A DNA stretch of 64,000 nucleotides from Nitrospira sp. (GCA_011523385.1 WTGX01000004.1:248001-312000); one strand, 5' to 3'. Shown: positions 7,950-15,253, counted from the stretch's first letter. Notes: generated by a model from the sequence alone, not told the origin. Made by a program: numbers and translations.

Positions 7950-8996
7950 GTGACTGCACGTCTCTTACGCCGGGTCGCGTGCCTGTTCGTCCTCATGGTG
8001 TCATGTGGGGGCGTTCCCGTTTTGGCTGAAGACCGCGGGCACCCCGATCCTTTTAAACGAGAGGGCGGTGTTCCGCCGAGCATCCAGGCCCTGGCCACGA
8101 CGGGTGGGGGAGTGCTCTATGCGGGTTCGTTCGGGTTCGGGGTGTTTTTCAGTGACGATTACGGCGAGACGTGGGAAGCGATCAACAACGGTTTGGGGGA
8201 TCGCTTTATTCTTTGTCTGAGTGCGGATGAGAAAGGGACGGTGTACGCCGGAACGGTACGTGGCGGCGTCTTTCGGACAAAAGAAGACGGAAAAACCTGG
8301 GAGTCGATCAAGGCCGGCTTGAGATTCGTGGAGGTCAAATCTCTGCTGGTCCATCACGGAATCATGTATGCGGGCACGGGAAAGGGTGTCTACCAGTGGG
8401 ACGAAGCCGCGCGCACGTGGTCTGCCGTGGCGCCCGGTCTCGAGCAGGTACTCATCGCCAGCCTGGCGATGACGAATACGTCGCAATTATTCGCCGGTAC
8501 TGCGGGTAAGGGCTTGTATCAAATCGATGCGACGAAACACGGCAGGTGGCAAAAAGTGGGTGATCCCCTGGTGGATCCCAAGGAACACCTGACCCATACG
8601 CATATTCGCGTGACGATGGTGAGCCCGCAACAGCACCTATACGTAGGCACCCAGGATGGGGGCGTGTATCGCAGCAAGGATTCAGGGAAGACGTGGAAAC
8701 CCGTCGGCCGGTCGCTGCCGAATGATTCGATTCGCGGCATCGTCGTCACAAGAGCGGCGTTATTTGTCGCAACGGGCCGAGGAATTTTCAAGAACAATTT
8801 TCAAAATGCCAACTGGGTGTCGGTCAATAACGGGTTAACCGAATTGTCGATTCAAGTCATGATGGCCTCTTCGGAAGGGGAGTTGTACGTCGGGACCAGT
8901 GCAGGCGCCTTCCGTAGTCAGGACGCCGGCAACCATTGGGTCAATATCAGTGAAGCACTGGGCATGCACTACGCGATGCCCCGGCCTTATTTTTGA
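7950..8996 (+). CDS. Secreted BNR/YCF48-like beta-propeller protein
   Basis: A GTG start gives a signal peptide (LFVLMVSCGGVPVLAED). The mature protein consists of repeated blades with Asp-box motifs: SDDYGETWEAI, TKEDGKTWESI, SKDSGKTWKPV and SQDAGNHWVNI. The blades are joined by VYAGT(V/A)xGGV-type strands, the pattern of sialidase-like (BNR) or YCF48-type propellers. Such folds act as glycosidases, assembly factors or scaffolds. No catalytic signature of a sialidase is seen, so a binding or assembly role is more likely. No convincing ribosome-binding site precedes the GTG. Confidence 0.8.
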   Translation: MTARLLRRVACLFVLMVSCGGVPVLAEDRGHPDPFKREGGVPPSIQALATTGGGVLYAGSFGFGVFFSDDYGETWEAINNGLGDRFILCLSADEKGTVYAGTVRGGVFRTKEDGKTWESIKAGLRFVEVKSLLVHHGIMYAGTGKGVYQWDEAARTWSAVAPGLEQVLIASLAMTNTSQLFAGTAGKGLYQIDATKHGRWQKVGDPLVDPKEHLTHTHIRVTMVSPQQHLYVGTQDGGVYRSKDSGKTWKPVGRSLPNDSIRGIVVTRAALFVATGRGIFKNNFQNANWVSVNNGLTELSIQVMMASSEGELYVGTSAGAFRSQDAGNHWVNISEALGMHYAMPRPYF

Positions 8997-9007
8997 AAGG
9001 AGAACGC

Positions 9008-9526
9008 ATGTCGGAGATGAACGAGGTTACCACAGGCACCCGTGCCACTATTGCCGTGTCGTCCCAGGGCGAGTCCTGGGGAGACATCGTCCTCAAATTT
9101 TACCCGGACGTGGCGCCGAACCACGCGCAGAATTTCTGCAAACTCGCGTCGCAAAACTTTTACGATGGGACCACGTTTCATCGAGTCATCCCCGGATTCA
9201 TGATCCAGGGCGGCGATCCGAACAGTAAAAATCCCGATCGCTCCAATCACGGGATGGGCGGGCCCGGGTATCACATTAAGGCCGAGTTTAACAACAAACC
9301 ACACAAACGTGGCGTGCTCTCGATGGCGCGGGCCCAGGACCCTGACAGTGCGGGGTCACAGTTCTTTATCTGCGTCGCCGATGCGTCTTTCCTGGACGGT
9401 CAATACACAGCCTTCGGAGAAGTCGTCAGCGGCCTGGAAATCGCCGATCGCGTCGTCGCCGCCAAACGCGACGGCCGCGACAATCCGCTCGAACGCATCG
9501 AAATGACCGTGACGATTGCGTCCTAG
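9008..9526 (+). CDS. Peptidyl-prolyl cis-trans isomerase, cyclophilin type
   Basis: The ATG at 9008 is chosen because AAAGGAG lies 5-11 bases upstream; this gives 172 residues. Active-site elements of cyclophilin are all present: FHRVIPGFMIQGGDP (catalytic Arg and the FMIQGGD loop), GVLSMARAQDPDSAGSQFFI and FLDGQYTAFGEVVSGLE. There is no signal peptide, so it acts in the cytoplasm on X-Pro bonds during folding. The gene start lies 11 bases past the propeller gene's stop, so the two are co-transcribed. Confidence 0.95.
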   Translation: MSEMNEVTTGTRATIAVSSQGESWGDIVLKFYPDVAPNHAQNFCKLASQNFYDGTTFHRVIPGFMIQGGDPNSKNPDRSNHGMGGPGYHIKAEFNNKPHKRGVLSMARAQDPDSAGSQFFICVADASFLDGQYTAFGEVVSGLEIADRVVAAKRDGRDNPLERIEMTVTIAS

Positions 9527-9633
9527 AACGAGTATGACGGCTCCACCGTGCCACACTTGTCATTTGTAGCAGTGACCTACCTGCTTGTAGGCAGGGACTT
9601 ATCTTTTGTCGCAAGAGAGGCTGCTGGGAAGAA

Positions 9634-9650
9634 GCGCCATAAGATGGCGC
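9634..9650 (-). terminator. Hairpin downstream of tRNA-Thr
   Basis: GCGCCAT and ATGGCGC form a 7-bp stem with a three-base loop, about 38 bases beyond the 3' end of the minus-strand tRNA gene. On that strand it is followed by TTCTTCCC, only a weak T tract, so termination is plausible rather than certain. Confidence 0.4.
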
Positions 9651-9687
9651 CGTTACAGATAAGGCCCGAAAAGCAACCGAAGACAAA

Positions 9688-9762
9688 TGGAGCTGGCGAG
9701 AGGAATCGAACCTCCAACCAGCGGTTTACAAAACCGCTGCTCTGCCATTGAGCTACGCCAGC
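9688..9762 (-). tRNA. tRNA-Thr (anticodon UGU)
   Basis: Read on the minus strand this folds into a complete cloverleaf. The acceptor stem is GCTGGCG/CGCCAGC, followed by discriminator T and an encoded CCA end. The D arm is GCTC...GAGC, and the anticodon stem GCGGT/ACCGC encloses the loop TTTGTAA. The T arm is GGAGG TTCGATT CCTCT-like. The anticodon TGT (plus-strand bases 9728-9730) reads ACA threonine codons. Length is 75 nt including CCA, with no intron or odd base. Confidence 0.97.
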
Positions 9763-9772
9763 TTCACGTCTA

Positions 9773-9800
9773 TTGTTACGTACTGAGATGACTTTGACAA
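9773..9800 (-). promoter_or_regulatory. Putative promoter of tRNA-Thr
   Basis: On the minus strand TTGTCA (9795-9800) is followed after 16 bases by TAACAA (9773-9778), ending 10 bases before the tRNA 5' end. Spacing and position fit a sigma-70-type promoter; the -10 is a weak match. Confidence 0.4.
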
Positions 9801-9807
9801 GAGTTGG

Positions 9808-10074
9808 TCATGCGAGAGCTTTAGGTTTCTTCTTAAGTGAGCCTTCCACCGCCCGGCGAATGAATTTCTGATACGAAATGCCTTCTTGCTCCGCTCGTTT
9901 GCGGACGGCGTTCAACAGCGGTTCGGAAAACCGTAGATTAACTTGCCTGGTTTTGGGCAACAATTCAAACGTGACGGGGGTAAAGTTTTTCAGATTCAGG
10001 TAGTCCGTCAAATCCTGCTCCAGAAACTGTTCGGCTTCCTGATCGGTCTTAAATCTCGGCACTTTCTTCTTCAT
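9808..10074 (-). CDS. CopG/BrnA-type antitoxin without an intact toxin
   Basis: The ATG at 10074 is preferred because GGAGGT lies seven bases upstream, giving 88 residues. The protein has an N-terminal linker (FKTDQEAEQFLEQDLTDYLN) and a C-terminal ribbon-helix-helix region (VNLRFSEPLLNAVRKRAEQE, then SYQKFIRRAVEGSL). This is the arrangement of CopG-type antitoxins of the BrnA/PF12441 group, which bind DNA through the RHH and neutralise a BrnT-like RNase. No intact toxin gene adjoins it. The upstream sequence keeps only the last codons of a BrnT-like gene (10049-10135). Confidence 0.85.
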   Translation of the reverse strand: MKKKVPRFKTDQEAEQFLEQDLTDYLNLKNFTPVTFELLPKTRQVNLRFSEPLLNAVRKRAEQEGISYQKFIRRAVEGSLKKKPKALA

Positions 10075-10135
10075 ATTTTCGGACCTCCTTCTCATGCATA
10101 TAGCGGGCGCTGATCGGACGGAGCCGTAGTCTCAT
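10049..10135 (-). pseudogene. Remnant of a BrnT-type toxin gene (3' end only)
   Basis: On the minus strand this frame encodes LRLRPISARYMHEKEVRKYE followed by EESAEI and a stop. The (I/L)RxISAR...E..xYEE ending is diagnostic of the C-terminus of BrnT (DUF497) RNase toxins. In intact brnTA operons it overlaps the start of brnA exactly as here. Upstream the similarity stops abruptly in AT-rich DNA, so about three quarters of the toxin gene is missing. The remnant cannot encode an active RNase. Confidence 0.6.
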
Positions 10136-10154
10136 GATAGAAAAATGATATATT

Positions 10155-10168
10155 TTTGTATATACAAA
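10155..10168. promoter_or_regulatory. Perfect 14-bp palindrome, likely antitoxin operator
   Basis: TTTGTATATACAAA is a perfect palindrome about 80 bases upstream of the antitoxin start and directly before the toxin remnant. RHH antitoxins of this type autoregulate through short AT-rich palindromes, so this is the likely operator kept after loss of the toxin body. Confidence 0.5.
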
Positions 10169-10191
10169 TGAAAAAATCGATATTCATCCGC

Positions 10192-10234
10192 TTGCTCAAT
10201 GCTGTCACTGATGGGATAATGAGTCCCTGTCAGT
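10192..10234 (+). promoter_or_regulatory. hicBA promoter with overlapping inverted repeat
   Basis: TTGCTC (10192-10197) and GATAAT (10215-10220) are separated by 17 bases. An imperfect inverted repeat, ACTGA-t-GGGA (10207-10216) with TCCC-tg-TCAGT (10224-10234), straddles the -10 box. It is well placed to act as an autoregulatory operator for the following toxin-antitoxin pair. Confidence 0.5.
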
Positions 10235-10319
10235 ATAGATCTCAATAAAAGACGTTACCGACGAAGTTTCGATAAGAAGCCTTATTCTTCGCCGGTGTCG
10301 GTTTTGTAGGAGTTTCGCC

Positions 10320-10649
10320 ATGCGAACGGAACAGCTCTTTTTACGATGTTATGCTAAACAAATTGCGGAAGGTCAATGGTACGCGATGTGTATTGACCTC
10401 AATATTGACGCCGAAGCAGAAACGCTTCCAGCCGTTAAATCTTCATTGGAGGATGCCATTCTTGGTTATCTGGAAACCGTGACGGACACTGATAATCGAT
10501 CGTCTCTTGAGATACTGCTGCGCCGTCCGGCTTCTTTGTCGCATCAACTCTTCTATTATTTCGCCAAATATGTCACAAGAATTCATAGAATCGTGAATTC
10601 CCATGCCTTTGAAGAGCCAGTTCCCATCCGGCTTGCACTATCCTCTTAA
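10320..10649 (+). CDS. HicB-like antitoxin
   Basis: A 109-residue product starting at ATG 10320, with GGAG upstream. Residues 8-50 (LRCYAKQIAEGQWYAMCIDL, then DAEAETLPAVKSSLEDAI) follow the HicB partial RNase-H-like fold, which occludes the HicA active site. The C-terminal half (LLRRPASLSHQLFYYFAKYV) is not a recognisable RHH or HTH, so DNA binding is unclear. The stop codon overlaps the next start codon (TAATG), the usual antitoxin-toxin coupling. Antitoxin-first order is one of the two known hic arrangements. Confidence 0.75.
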   Translation: MRTEQLFLRCYAKQIAEGQWYAMCIDLNIDAEAETLPAVKSSLEDAILGYLETVTDTDNRSSLEILLRRPASLSHQLFYYFAKYVTRIHRIVNSHAFEEPVPIRLALSS

Positions 10650-10918
10650 TGGGTTCCAAAAAATATCTTCTCCTCACGCCTGATGAACTCCGGCGTGTGC
10701 TCAAAGCATTTGGCTTTGTGCGCAAACGTACGCGCGGGGATCATGAGCAGTGGGAAGGGATGACGAATGAAAAACGTCGAGTTATTACAGTTCAATTGAT
10801 TAGTGGAGAATATTCGATCGATCGCATGAAAACGATTATCCAAAATATGGACATCACAGCGGATGAATTCTATGGACAAGATGAATCTATTGCGAAGCGA
10901 TATTTTGGTAAGAAGTAA
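10649..10918 (+). CDS. HicA-like mRNA interferase toxin
   Basis: An 89-residue protein of the HicA/YcfA type with a double-stranded-RNA-binding-like fold. Features are LTPDELRRVLKAFGFVRKRT, then RGDHEQWEG with H32 in the position of the catalytic histidine, and a C-terminal strand-helix (SIDRMKTIIQNMDITADEF). Typical HicA has G-S-H; here it is G-D-H, a mild deviation. HicA cleaves mRNA and is held inactive by HicB. Its start overlaps the hicB stop codon by one base. Both genes are more AT-rich than the surrounding housekeeping genes. Confidence 0.8.
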   Translation: MGSKKYLLLTPDELRRVLKAFGFVRKRTRGDHEQWEGMTNEKRRVITVQLISGEYSIDRMKTIIQNMDITADEFYGQDESIAKRYFGKK

Positions 10919-10928
10919 GCTGCCTTGA

Positions 10929-10957
10929 TAGGAGAGCTTGCTGCGATATCTCTCCTA
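10929..10957. terminator. Inverted repeat between convergent genes
   Basis: TAGGAGAG and CTCTCCTA form an 8-bp stem with a 13-base loop between hicA and the convergent dehydrogenase gene. There is no T tract, so a terminator role is tentative. Confidence 0.3.
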
Positions 10958-11911
10958 CGTCATCTCCACGATGACCTTCAACACGCCTTTTGTGGCCGCA
11001 TAGGCGAAGGCGTCTGTCCCCTCTTCAATGGGAAAGCGTTGGTGGATGAGCGATTGCACGTCGATGGCGTGTTCCCGAAGCAGCGCGATCGCCCGGGGGA
11101 ACGGACCGCACCGGGAACCCACCACGGTGATTTCATGAATCACGAGTGCGGTCATGTCCACGACGGTCTGCCCGTGGTAGGTTGACTTGAGCACGATGGT
11201 TCCTCTGGGACGGACGCATTCACGGGCCAAGGTGAATCCGCCGGCTGTGCCGGTTGCTTCGACCACGATATCGAATCCCGGAGAAAGCGATGTGGGATCC
11301 TGACTCGTATCAATGCCGCGGTCAGCAAGGATCTGCAATTTTTCCGGATGCTGTCCCAAGACCGTTAAGCGGCACCCGGTGCGCTGCAGGACTTGAGCGC
11401 AGAGCAACCCCAGTTTTCCATCACCGATTACCAGGACTCTATCCGTCTCGTGGAGAGAAACCTGTTCGAGAATTTGACAGGCTGCGGCGAGTGGCTCAGT
11501 AAAGACCGCCTGATCGTTGGTGATCTCGTCGGGAAGGGGATACAGATTTTCAACGGGCAGGGCCAGATAATCGGCAAAGGCTCCGTCTCTTCGGTCGATG
11601 CCCAGGGTTGTTCGATGCGGGCAATGGGTCGGGCGTCCGGCTGCACAGACCGGGCAGGCCCGGCAGGCTGCGTTGATTTCACCGACGACCCGCTTCCCAA
11701 TGAGGTCCGGATGGTGCGGGGCCTCCTCAACGATTCCGACGAATTCATGGCCAAGCACTCCCTGAAAACCCATGTAGCCCCGCACCAGTTGCAGATCCGT
11801 GTCGCAGATTCCCGCCTGGATGACCCGAACAATGGCTTCTCCGGGAGACGGCTCCGGGGTGGGGTATTGCTCGCAAAATTCCAAGCCGGTACGTAAGGTC
11901 AGTGCGCGCAT
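10955..11911 (-). CDS. Zinc-dependent medium-chain alcohol dehydrogenase family protein
   Basis: A 318-residue MDR-superfamily enzyme. Catalytic zinc ligands are visible (C36 in GICDTDL; H55-E56 in GHEFVG), and the structural zinc lobe has C83, C86, C89 and C97. The Rossmann fold has VLVIGDGKLGLLCAQ. The reaction would be NAD(P)-dependent oxidation of an alcohol or polyol; the substrate cannot be told. The protein is shorter than typical 340-350-residue members but no motif is missing. It is a single gene, convergent with hicA and divergent from the DegP-type gene. Confidence 0.88.
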   Translation of the reverse strand: MRALTLRTGLEFCEQYPTPEPSPGEAIVRVIQAGICDTDLQLVRGYMGFQGVLGHEFVGIVEEAPHHPDLIGKRVVGEINAACRACPVCAAGRPTHCPHRTTLGIDRRDGAFADYLALPVENLYPLPDEITNDQAVFTEPLAAACQILEQVSLHETDRVLVIGDGKLGLLCAQVLQRTGCRLTVLGQHPEKLQILADRGIDTSQDPTSLSPGFDIVVEATGTAGGFTLARECVRPRGTIVLKSTYHGQTVVDMTALVIHEITVVGSRCGPFPRAIALLREHAIDVQSLIHQRFPIEEGTDAFAYAATKGVLKVIVEMT

Positions 11912-11952
11912 TTGGTTAAAAGTCTATGTGCCGTTCATTCATGAGCCGGCAT

Positions 11953-11998
11953 CCCTCCCCCTCACCCCAACTCTCTCCCACCAAAAGAGGAGAAGGTG
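11953..11998. repeat. CTCACCCC...CTCTCCCA-type intergenic repeat
   Basis: A pyrimidine-rich stretch, CCCCTCACCCCAACTCTCTC followed by CCACCAAAAGAGGAGAAGG, in the gap 11912-12138. It is a diverged relative of the elements at 26605 and 31508. The complementary CTCTC and GAGAG-like arms could form a weak hairpin. Confidence 0.5.
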
Positions 11999-12012
11999 TT
12001 TCTGATTTGCCT

Positions 12013-12042
12013 TTGAACAGTCAAAAGGGATTAGTGTAAAAT
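12013..12042 (+). promoter_or_regulatory. Putative promoter of the DegP-type protease gene
   Basis: TTGAAC (12013-12018) and TAAAAT (12037-12042) are 18 bases apart, about 95 bases upstream of the start codon. This is the best sigma-70-like match in the gap. Confidence 0.45.
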
Positions 12043-12053
12043 CCGTCAACTGT

Positions 12054-12076
12054 AGCCGTTTTTCCGGGAAACGGCT
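12054..12076 (+). promoter_or_regulatory. Stem-loop in the 5' leader of the protease gene
   Basis: AGCCGTTT and AAACGGCT form a perfect 8-bp stem with a seven-base loop (TTCCGGG). It is followed immediately by a small GC-rich hairpin (GGGGTGTGCCCC). Both lie in the untranslated leader if the promoter at 12013 is used. A role in mRNA stability or thermosensing is possible but unproven. Confidence 0.4.
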
Positions 12077-12138
12077 GGGGGTGTGCCCCGGTCTGTTTTC
12101 CGCGTGGATGCTGACTTGAGCCATAAAGGATAATTTTT

Positions 12139-13629
12139 ATGATTATGGAAACTTTACACGGGTGTCGCAAGGGGAAATTTTCAGTCGGTCTCGTTGTCTT
12201 GGCTTTCGTGGGGATCATGGTCTTTCTTCCGTCTCAGCCGGCGTCGGCCACGGTGCCTGAGGCCTTTAGCAAGGGATTTTCCGACATCGTCGCGAAAGTG
12301 CAACCGGCCGTGGTGAACGTCGCGGTTGCAGAACCAGCCAGCCTCAGGGGACCCAGACGGTTGCCCCCGGGTCCCTTTGGTGGCCCGCCCGGACCTCCAG
12401 GCCCTCCCATGCCGCCACCCGGGCCTCCGGGTCGCCCGCCGTTCGGACCGCCCGGTATGAGTGCCGGGTCCGGGGTCATCATCAGTTCGGAAGGGTACGT
12501 TGTGACCAACAACCACGTGGTGGAAGAGGCCACGGACATTACCGTGACGACTTTTGATGGAAAGGAATATGCTGCAAAAGTCGTGGGAACTGATCCGAAA
12601 ACGGACTTGGCCGTGATCAAGATCGAAGGAGAGAATCTCCCGTTCATTCCGTGGAGTGTCCATGAGACGATCAGGGTGGGTGATTTGGTTCTGGCCGTGG
12701 GCAGCCCCTTTGGTCTCAAGTCATCCGTCACGATGGGCATTATCAGCGCGATGGGTCGGGGAAACGTTGGAATTACGGAATACGAGGATTTTATCCAGAC
12801 CGACGCGCCGATCAATCCCGGCAACTCCGGCGGGCCGCTGGTGAACATGGCGGGTGAAATCGTCGGCATCAATACCGCCATTTTTTCCCGTACCGGCGGC
12901 TCGGAAGGAATCGGGTTTGCCATACCCGTTGATATTGTCAAGGACATTACGAGCAGCCTGATCAAAAGCGGGCGCGTCGTGCGAGGGTGGATGGGGATTG
13001 CGATTCAGGAGCTGAATCCGGCCCTGGCGCAGTCTTTTCAGTTGCCGGAATCCCACCGGGGCGGGGTGCTGATCAGTGAAGTGAATGAGAAGGGTCCATC
13101 CGCCGGGGGGATCCTGCAACGAGGTGACGTGTTGCTCGAATATCGCGGTCAAAAAATTCGAGACGTCAATCACCTCCGAAATATCGTCGCGCGGACTCCG
13201 GTCGGTTCCGAGATTGAAATCACGGTGTTGCGCAACGGTGAAAAAAAGACCTTGACCATGAAAGTGGGAGAACGGCCGACGGATGAAATGCTTGCCAGCG
13301 GAAGAGGCCTTGCTCCTCCCGCGACCATGGAAAGGCTCGACAATGTGCTTGCCGGTCTGGCCGTCGGACCATTGACGGATGAACGAAGGAAACAATTGAG
13401 CCTCCCTGAAGAAGTGGCCGGCGTCGTGGTGAATGAAGTGAAACCCGGCAGTGCGGCGGAATCAGCGGGTTTGCAACAAGGGGACATCATTCAGGAAGTG
13501 AATCGGGAAGTCGTGAAGAGTCTGGCCGATTATGAACGGATTGCCCCTACGATCGAAAAAGAGCAGTTGGTTGTTCTCTTTTTAAGCCGGAGGGGGAACA
13601 ATCTCTTTGTGGCCGTCAATCCCCAATAA
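12139..13629 (+). CDS. DegP/HtrA-type periplasmic serine protease
   Basis: A 496-residue HtrA protease. It has an N-terminal signal segment (VGLVVLAFVGIMVFLPSQ), then a striking Pro/Gly-rich linker (about residues 71-106, PPGPFGGPPGPPGPP-like). The trypsin-like domain carries the catalytic triad H126 (TNNHVV), D156 (KTDLAV) and S230 (NPGNSGGPL). Two PDZ domains follow (about 285-380 and 400-490). The family degrades or chaperones misfolded envelope proteins. The ATG at 12139 is preceded by AAAGGA. The proline-rich insert occupies the place of the flexible LA-loop/N-terminal extension and is unusually regular. Confidence 0.93.
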   Translation: MIMETLHGCRKGKFSVGLVVLAFVGIMVFLPSQPASATVPEAFSKGFSDIVAKVQPAVVNVAVAEPASLRGPRRLPPGPFGGPPGPPGPPMPPPGPPGRPPFGPPGMSAGSGVIISSEGYVVTNNHVVEEATDITVTTFDGKEYAAKVVGTDPKTDLAVIKIEGENLPFIPWSVHETIRVGDLVLAVGSPFGLKSSVTMGIISAMGRGNVGITEYEDFIQTDAPINPGNSGGPLVNMAGEIVGINTAIFSRTGGSEGIGFAIPVDIVKDITSSLIKSGRVVRGWMGIAIQELNPALAQSFQLPESHRGGVLISEVNEKGPSAGGILQRGDVLLEYRGQKIRDVNHLRNIVARTPVGSEIEITVLRNGEKKTLTMKVGERPTDEMLASGRGLAPPATMERLDNVLAGLAVGPLTDERRKQLSLPEEVAGVVVNEVKPGSAAESAGLQQGDIIQEVNREVVKSLADYERIAPTIEKEQLVVLFLSRRGNNLFVAVNPQ

Positions 13630-13716
13630 CGCGGGCACCGTGGCGAGTCGCGGGTTGGGCCAGGGTTGTCGTTGACCGGGTTCCCGGGCAGAAGCAAAAA
13701 GGCATAGCAAGAACGC

Positions 13717-14640
13717 ATGGCGGAACAATCGAAATTTTCCAAGTGGATGCAGGACAAGGTCTTTAATCCTCTCGAGGATAAAAAGATGCCGGTCATGCAG
13801 CACTTGTTTGAATTTCAGAAACGGCTGACGAAAGCGGTGGTGGTCGTGGCCTTGTTTTTCATCGGCACGTTTTTCTATGCCGATACCCTGGTGCAGTGGT
13901 TGCGTATTCCTTTGCAGAACATGTTCGTTCCCGGAAACCTGGAGTGGGTTCCGACGGATTTGCCGAAAATTCCCTTTATCTTCTTGTCGCCGGCGGAAGC
14001 GTTGTGGCAGAACCTTAAAGTCGCCGCCCTGTTCGCCCTGGTGCTCGCCACGCCCTATATCCTGTGGGAAATCTGGGCGTTTGTGGTTCCCGGCTTGCAC
14101 GTGCAGGAACGCCGGTTCGTGGCTCCGTTTGTCGCAATCAGCGCCGTGGCGTTTTATTTGGGATTGGGCTTCTGTTTCTTCTTCGTCCTGCCGTTTGCCT
14201 TGAACTTTCTGATTTCCTACGGCGTCAAGGCGGGTTTCATCCCGCAAATATCCATTGCCAGTTACGTGGGATTCGCGCTGTGGTTCCTGGTGGTATTCGG
14301 GCTGATTTTTGAAGTGCCGCTGGCACTCACGCTCATGGCCAAATTGGGGTGGGTTGATGCGCCGTTTTTGAAAAGATACAGGAAATGGGCGTTTTTGGGG
14401 GCGTTTCTTTTTGCCGCGCTGTTGACTCCGACCCCTGATCCGTTCAATCAATGTCTCATGGCCCTGCCGATGTATTTTTTCTATGAAGTCGGCATCATCA
14501 GTGCCGGGTTTTTCAAGAAGAAACCGGAAGCAGGTGAAGAGGAAGAGAAGGCTGAGGAAAGTCCGCCGTCAAAGGGCTCCGTGCTGCAACCCCAAACGTC
14601 CACCGGTGGACATGATGACGAGTACGTGGGTGTGCCCTGA
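13717..14640 (+). CDS. tatC: Twin-arginine translocase subunit TatC, second copy
   Basis: A 307-residue TatC with six transmembrane segments. Features are the N-terminal signature MQHLFEFQKRLTKAVV, LSPAEALWQNLKVAALFALV, TPYILWEIWAFVVPGLHVQE, and LLTPTPDPFNQCLMALPMYF in the final hairpin. Compared with the copy at 7131 it has a longer N-terminus and an insertion in the first periplasmic loop (NLEWVPTDLPKIPF). The two copies are clearly old paralogs. The position directly before moaB, mrp, moeA and mobB suggests a role in exporting cofactor-loaded molybdoenzymes; that link is inferred from context only. Confidence 0.95.
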   Translation: MAEQSKFSKWMQDKVFNPLEDKKMPVMQHLFEFQKRLTKAVVVVALFFIGTFFYADTLVQWLRIPLQNMFVPGNLEWVPTDLPKIPFIFLSPAEALWQNLKVAALFALVLATPYILWEIWAFVVPGLHVQERRFVAPFVAISAVAFYLGLGFCFFFVLPFALNFLISYGVKAGFIPQISIASYVGFALWFLVVFGLIFEVPLALTLMAKLGWVDAPFLKRYRKWAFLGAFLFAALLTPTPDPFNQCLMALPMYFFYEVGIISAGFFKKKPEAGEEEEKAEESPPSKGSVLQPQTSTGGHDDEYVGVP

Positions 14641-14660
14641 CGTCTTCTTTGCCTGGTCAT

Positions 14661-15146
14661 ATGATTGACGTCGCGATATTGGTCATCAACAGTAAAATCT
14701 GTTCCGGAGAGGCGGAAGATCGAGGAAAAGAAAGCCTGTGTCGATATTTGCAGGACCACGCGCTTCATCTGGCCAGTTATGAAGTCGTGCAGGATGACCG
14801 CGAGGTCATTCGCAAGCGTCTGGTGAGCCTGTGTGAAAAGCAGGATCTCCACGTGGTTTTCACCGTAGGAGGAACCGGCGTTCGGCCCACGGATTGGGCT
14901 CCGGAAGCCACGCGGGACGTCGTTGAGAAAGAAATCCCCGGTATCGGGGAAGCCATGAGGGCGGAGAGTCTGAAAAAAATGAGAACGGCCATGCTGTCCC
15001 GGGGAACGGCCGGTATTCGAGGGAAGACCATGGTGGTCAATCTTCCGGGCAGTCCGAAAGGCGTGATCGACAATTTGGCAACGCTGCTTCCGATTCTCGA
15101 TCACACGGTTGGGAAGATATCAGGTGTATCATCAGGAAAGAGGTGA
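14661..15146 (+). CDS. moaB: Molybdenum cofactor biosynthesis protein MoaB/MogA family
   Basis: The ATG at 14661 is chosen over an in-frame TTG at 14649; it gives 161 residues. Signature elements of the MogA/MoaB fold are VFTVGGTGVRPTDWAPEAT, EIPGIGEAMRAESL and NLPGSPKGVIDNL. The family adenylylates molybdopterin before metal insertion by MoeA, which is encoded 1.1 kb downstream. It follows tatC after 20 bases and is probably in the same transcript. Confidence 0.92.
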   Translation: MIDVAILVINSKICSGEAEDRGKESLCRYLQDHALHLASYEVVQDDREVIRKRLVSLCEKQDLHVVFTVGGTGVRPTDWAPEATRDVVEKEIPGIGEAMRAESLKKMRTAMLSRGTAGIRGKTMVVNLPGSPKGVIDNLATLLPILDHTVGKISGVSSGKR

Positions 15147-15171
15147 GAGGACTCGAGCAGAATAACAGTTT

Positions 15172-15253
15172 GTCATCCTGAACGAAGTGAAGGATCTCGT
15201 TTTTGAAGTGGGCGGTTGTTGAGTGAGAGATTCTTCGCTACGCTCAGAATGAC
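15172..15253. repeat. MITE-like element, GTCATCCTGA...GAATGAC family
   Basis: An 82-bp element with imperfect terminal inverted repeats: GTCATCCTGAACGAAGTGAA on the left and the complement of TTCGCTACGCTCAGAATGAC on the right. A longer relative, sharing the internal TTGAAGTG...GGTTGTTGAG-type core, lies at 33448-33552. There is no coding capacity. It separates moaB from the Mrp gene and may fold into a long hairpin in RNA. Confidence 0.7.

Noticed and set aside
9688-9762. tRNA-Thr as attachment site of an integrated island
   Set aside because: No integrase and no repeated 3' tRNA end were seen on either side. The toxin-antitoxin genes lie on the 5' side, the less usual side for integration.
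13582-14451. A 289-codon minus-strand frame opposite tatC
   Set aside because: Rich in His, Gln and Arg, as expected from the complement of hydrophobic codons. The plus strand encodes a clear TatC.
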